Assembly: GCA_028871195.1 (NCBI GenBank)
Contig: JAGWNT010000061.1
Coordinates: 1-25,286, forward strand
Reading direction: 5' to 3'
From: REEB85 sp018971455
GTDB lineage: Bacteria; Pseudomonadota; Alphaproteobacteria; Acetobacterales; Acetobacteraceae
Length of the DNA stretch: 25,286 nt
Shown: positions 22,701 through 25,286 of the stretch, in pieces
How positions within the stretch are numbered: the stretch's first letter is position 1
Layout: each line of letters begins with the position of its first letter
Translations under genes and position numbers: made by a program
Notes under the pieces: model-generated
Database searches by the model: none
What the model was told of the DNA's origin: nothing
The model's input: the letters and a program-made list of their open reading frames with translations, nothing else

Positions 22701-23401
22701 GCCAGAGCCGTCGTGCCTTGCTTGGCCGGACCTTGCCGCTTGGGGCACTGACGTTGCTTACCGGCTGCGATGTCAGTGACAGCGATGCCGTGCAGAGGAT
22801 GCTGGCGCGCGTCTCGGTCTGGAACGATCGCGTGCAGGCGGCGCTGTTCAATTCCAACCGACTTGCGCCAACATTTCCGGAAGCGCTGGCGGTCAAGGAT
22901 TTCCGCTATAATGCCTGGTACGGCGCGGAGAAGGCGCCCGTGCTGAATGCTCGGGATTACCGGCTCTCATTGGCCGGGCGCATCGCCGACAAGCGGCCCT
23001 GGACGGTGCCCCAGCTTTACGCACTCCCGCAAGAAAGCCAGGTGACCCGGCATGTCTGCGTCGAAGGCTGGAGCATGATCGGCAAATGGAGCGGCGCTCC
23101 ATTCCACGTCTTCCTTCGGCGGATCGGCGCAGACCTCCGGGCGCGCTACGTCGGATTCGAATGTGCCGACGGCTATTATGAGGGCATCGACATGGCAACC
23201 GCCCTGCACCCACAGACCATCATGGCCTTTCAGCTGTCAGATCGGATTCTACCGACGAAATACGGTTTCCCCTTCAAGTTGCGCATCCCCACCAAGCTTG
23301 GCTTCAAGAATCCAAAATTCATCACCACGATCTACGTTACAAACGACAAGCCGCGCGGTTTCTGGACGAATCGTGGCTACAACTGGTTCAGCGGCCTATG
23401 A
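22697..23401 (+). CDS. MsrP/YedY-like molybdopterin oxidoreductase, lipoprotein
   Basis: This is a 234-residue periplasmic enzyme of the sulfite-oxidase/YedY (MsrP) Mo-cofactor fold. The signal reads SRRALLGRTLPLGAL and then the lipobox LTGC (Cys24), so it looks like a twin-arginine lipoprotein. The Mo-ligand Cys lies in RHVCVEGWSMIGKW (Cys121), matching the E. coli MsrP block CVEAWSM. Downstream, YVGFECADGYYEGIDMATALHPQT, LPTKYGFPFKLRIPTKLGFKNPKF and ITTIYVTNDKP match the family core. It is shorter than MsrP (about 330 residues) at the N-terminus and middle. The substrate may be a methionine sulfoxide, another S- or N-oxide, or sulfite. Electrons probably come from the adjacent cytochrome b. 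Confidence 0.85.
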   Translation: MSQSRRALLGRTLPLGALTLLTGCDVSDSDAVQRMLARVSVWNDRVQAALFNSNRLAPTFPEALAVKDFRYNAWYGAEKAPVLNARDYRLSLAGRIADKRPWTVPQLYALPQESQVTRHVCVEGWSMIGKWSGAPFHVFLRRIGADLRARYVGFECADGYYEGIDMATALHPQTIMAFQLSDRILPTKYGFPFKLRIPTKLGFKNPKFITTIYVTNDKPRGFWTNRGYNWFSGL

Positions 23402-24150
23402 GCACCGAGCGTGGCCGGACCTGCGTGATTGGTGTGATGGCCAAGGCACCGCAGCCTGGCCGCTCCAAGACCAGATTGTGCCCGCCGCTGAGTGCCGCCG
23501 AGGCCGCGGCGCTCAGTGCCGCGTTTTTGCGCGACATCACGGAGAATGTCGCGCTGGCCGGGCGCAGCGCCGCGGTACAAGGGTGCGTCACCTATGCGCC
23601 CGCCGGCGCCGAATCGCTGTTCGACGGGCATCTGGCGCCTGGCACGGGGTTGCTTTTGGCTGATGGTGCCGGGCCGGTGCCACCGGGCGTGGAAGGATTT
23701 GGCCGCTGCCTGCTGCATGCCGCGCAGGGGCTGCTTGCGCAGGGTTACGGCGCTGTGTGCCTCGTCAACTCTGACAGCCCGACCCTGCCGACCGACTACC
23801 TGCTGCGGGCCGCGATACTTCTGCTTGCCCCTGGCAAGCGCGTGGTGCTCGGCCCGGCTGAAGATGGCGGATACTACTTGATCGGTATGAAGGCGCCCTA
23901 TGCCGATTTGTTCCGCGACATCGCATGGAGTAGCGACGGTGTCGCCGACGCGACGCGTGTGCGGGTGGCCAAGCTTGGGCTCGAGCTGGTCGAGTTGCCC
24001 CTCTGGTATGACGTCGATGATGCAGAGGCGCTGGCCCGGCTGCAGCGCGAGACCCACATGCCGCCTCCAGACAGCGCCGCCTACACCGCACCCGCCACAT
24101 GTGCGGTGCTCGACACCTTGCGTTCGGCGGCGACGATTGTGGTGGCGTGA
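23398..24150 (+). CDS. DUF2064 (TIGR04282-type) nucleotidyl/glycosyltransferase-A-like protein
   Basis: This is a 250-residue cytoplasmic protein of the DUF2064/TIGR04282 family, a GT-A-like (nucleotide-sugar transferase) fold. The opening VIGVMAKAPQPGRSKTRLCPPLS is the family signature, as are the metal-site segment NSDSPTLP (starting at about residue 124) and GPAEDGGYYLIGM (about 152-164), then WYDVDDAEAL. The activity of the family is not well established; some members sit in arsenosugar or other rSAM-associated clusters. It overlaps the Mo oxidoreductase stop as ATGA, and a radical SAM gene follows 25 nt later. Confidence 0.88.
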   Translation: MSTERGRTCVIGVMAKAPQPGRSKTRLCPPLSAAEAAALSAAFLRDITENVALAGRSAAVQGCVTYAPAGAESLFDGHLAPGTGLLLADGAGPVPPGVEGFGRCLLHAAQGLLAQGYGAVCLVNSDSPTLPTDYLLRAAILLLAPGKRVVLGPAEDGGYYLIGMKAPYADLFRDIAWSSDGVADATRVRVAKLGLELVELPLWYDVDDAEALARLQRETHMPPPDSAAYTAPATCAVLDTLRSAATIVVA

Positions 24151-24175
24151 AGCGAATGACTGAAAGGGTAGGTTG

Positions 24176-25243
24176 ATGGCTGGAGCCATGACACCAGGCC
24201 GCGCGATCGCTGATCCGCGCCGCTACTTCGAGGAGGTCGGCGCCGTGCGGGGCAGGCAAGCCGAGGCGCCACCGATCTGCCTTTATCTGGAAGTTACCAA
24301 TCGCTGCAACCTTCTCTGCGAAACCTGCCCGCGCACGTTCGAGGCGCTGGAACCGCCGGCCGATATGCGCTGGGATTTGTTCACCCGCATCGTCGATCAG
24401 GTGCCCGGGCTGGCACGCGCGGTGCTGCACGGGGTGGGCGAGCCGATGCTGGTCCGCGCGCTGCCGCGCATGGTGCGCTACCTCAAGGACCGCGGCACCT
24501 ACGTGCTGTTCAACACGAACGGTACTTTGCTGTCCTCGCGGCGCGGGCGCGAGCTGATCGCGACCGGGCTCGACGAGTTGCGCGTATCGCTCGATGCAGC
24601 CTCGCCGGAGGGATTCCTGCGCGTGCGGGGAAAGCCGTTGTTCGGGCGCATCCTTGCCAATCTGCGCGCGTTCACCGCGTTGCAGCGGGAGATCGGGGCG
24701 ACGGCCCCACGGGTCTCGCTGTGGCTCACCGGGCTGCGCGAGACCCTGGCGGACCTGCCGGCGTTCGTCCGTCTGGCGGCCGATTTGGGGGTGGCGGAGG
24801 TCTATCTGCAGCGCCTGGTCTATGACGAGGCCGGCCGCGGCCTCGCCCGCCCCGACCAGGCGCTGTTCGCGCGGGTCGCCGCCGAGGAAGACGCGGTGAT
24901 CACGGAGGCGGCCGCCCTGGCGACGCGGCTCGGCATTCGGCTCGATGCGTCGGGCGCGACCGAGCCGGGGCTGTCGCTGCAGGCCGCTTCAGACCCGCAG
25001 CCGTGGTCCGGCTGCCGGCGGCCGTGGTCCCTGATGTATTTCACCGCGCATGGCCGCGCGCTGCCCTGCTGCATCGCGCCGTTTTCGGCGCGCGGATACG
25101 CGGGCTACACGCTGGGCGACGCGACCCAGGAAACCCTGCGGGAAATCTGGAACGGGGCGGCCTATCGGGGCTTCCGGGAGGGGCTGCTCGGCGATCGTCC
25201 GCCGGCACCCTGCGCGGGATGCGGCGTGCGATGGAGCCTGTGA
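24176..25243 (+). CDS. Radical SAM protein with SPASM-like C-terminal cysteines
   Basis: This is a 355-residue radical SAM enzyme. The cluster motif CxxxCxxC is C44, C48, C51 in TNRCNLLCETCPR, followed by the SAM-binding GVGEP (as in GGEP) and the FNTNGTLL strand. The C-terminal region (about 275-355) has Cys in SGCRRP, ALPCCIAPF and PAPCAGCGVRW, with the phrase TLREIWNGAAYRGFREGL typical of SPASM proteins that bind extra iron-sulfur clusters. I chose ATG 24176 because AAGGGTAGG precedes it; TTG 24173 would add one residue. SPASM proteins modify peptides or small metabolites, but no small peptide gene was seen nearby. It shares an operon with the DUF2064 gene, a pairing seen in some biosynthetic clusters. 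The substrate is unknown. The remaining 43 nt of the window hold no gene I can support. Confidence 0.88.
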   Translation: MAGAMTPGRAIADPRRYFEEVGAVRGRQAEAPPICLYLEVTNRCNLLCETCPRTFEALEPPADMRWDLFTRIVDQVPGLARAVLHGVGEPMLVRALPRMVRYLKDRGTYVLFNTNGTLLSSRRGRELIATGLDELRVSLDAASPEGFLRVRGKPLFGRILANLRAFTALQREIGATAPRVSLWLTGLRETLADLPAFVRLAADLGVAEVYLQRLVYDEAGRGLARPDQALFARVAAEEDAVITEAAALATRLGIRLDASGATEPGLSLQAASDPQPWSGCRRPWSLMYFTAHGRALPCCIAPFSARGYAGYTLGDATQETLREIWNGAAYRGFREGLLGDRPPAPCAGCGVRWSL

Positions 25244-25286
25244 GCGGCCGGGCGTGCCGATGAGGCGCTGAACGGGCCGTCCCGGT

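Overview
The window is GC-rich, densely coded bacterial chromosome that reads as an alphaproteobacterium, most likely an acetic-acid-bacterium-like member of the Rhodospirillales (Acetobacteraceae). This is an inference from base composition, protein style, the miaB-phoH-ybeY-corC order, the tkt-gap-pgk order and the mix of orphan solute-binding proteins. I see no IS element, phage gene, CRISPR array, tRNA or rRNA.

Layout. (1) 1-3269, plus: a conserved RNA/ribosome housekeeping operon: miaB (5' end missing), phoH-like ATPase, ybeY endoribonuclease and corC-type CBS protein. (2) 3274-4829, minus: a MarR regulator followed by an EmrA-type membrane fusion protein, with no inner-membrane pump beside them. 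A palindrome overlaps the predicted marR promoter. (3) 4916-6025, minus: a 57-residue DUF1328 membrane peptide and a uronate dehydrogenase. (4) 6245-11745, plus: a tightly overlapped operon with a tandem retropepsin-like lipoprotein, a cation diffusion facilitator, an ABC importer (BtuF/BtuC/BtuD type), a TonB and a PduO-type cobalamin adenosyltransferase. It converges on btuB (11872-13866, minus), which is preceded by a clear cobalamin riboswitch (about 14001-14201). Together these give outer-membrane uptake, energisation, inner-membrane import and adenosylation of vitamin B12. (5) 14307-15413, minus: an orphan branched-chain amino acid (LivJ-type) binding protein ending in a textbook terminator. 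(6) 15586-19849, plus: tkt-gap-pgk, central carbon metabolism. (7) 20097-21131, plus: an orphan Tat-exported TRAP (DctP-type) binding protein. (8) 21301-25243, plus: a ModA-like binding protein, a cytochrome b561-type membrane protein, an MsrP/YedY-like molybdopterin lipoprotein, a DUF2064 (TIGR04282-type) sugar-transferase-like protein and a radical SAM protein. The first four overlap by 4 nt.

The two places most likely to hold under-described biology are the B12 operon, whose first two genes (double retropepsin lipoprotein, and a CDF with an altered metal site) have no accepted role in B12 uptake, and the molybdenum/cytochrome b/ModA-like/DUF2064/radical SAM operon. Everything here is read by eye from the sequence and its translation; no database search was run.
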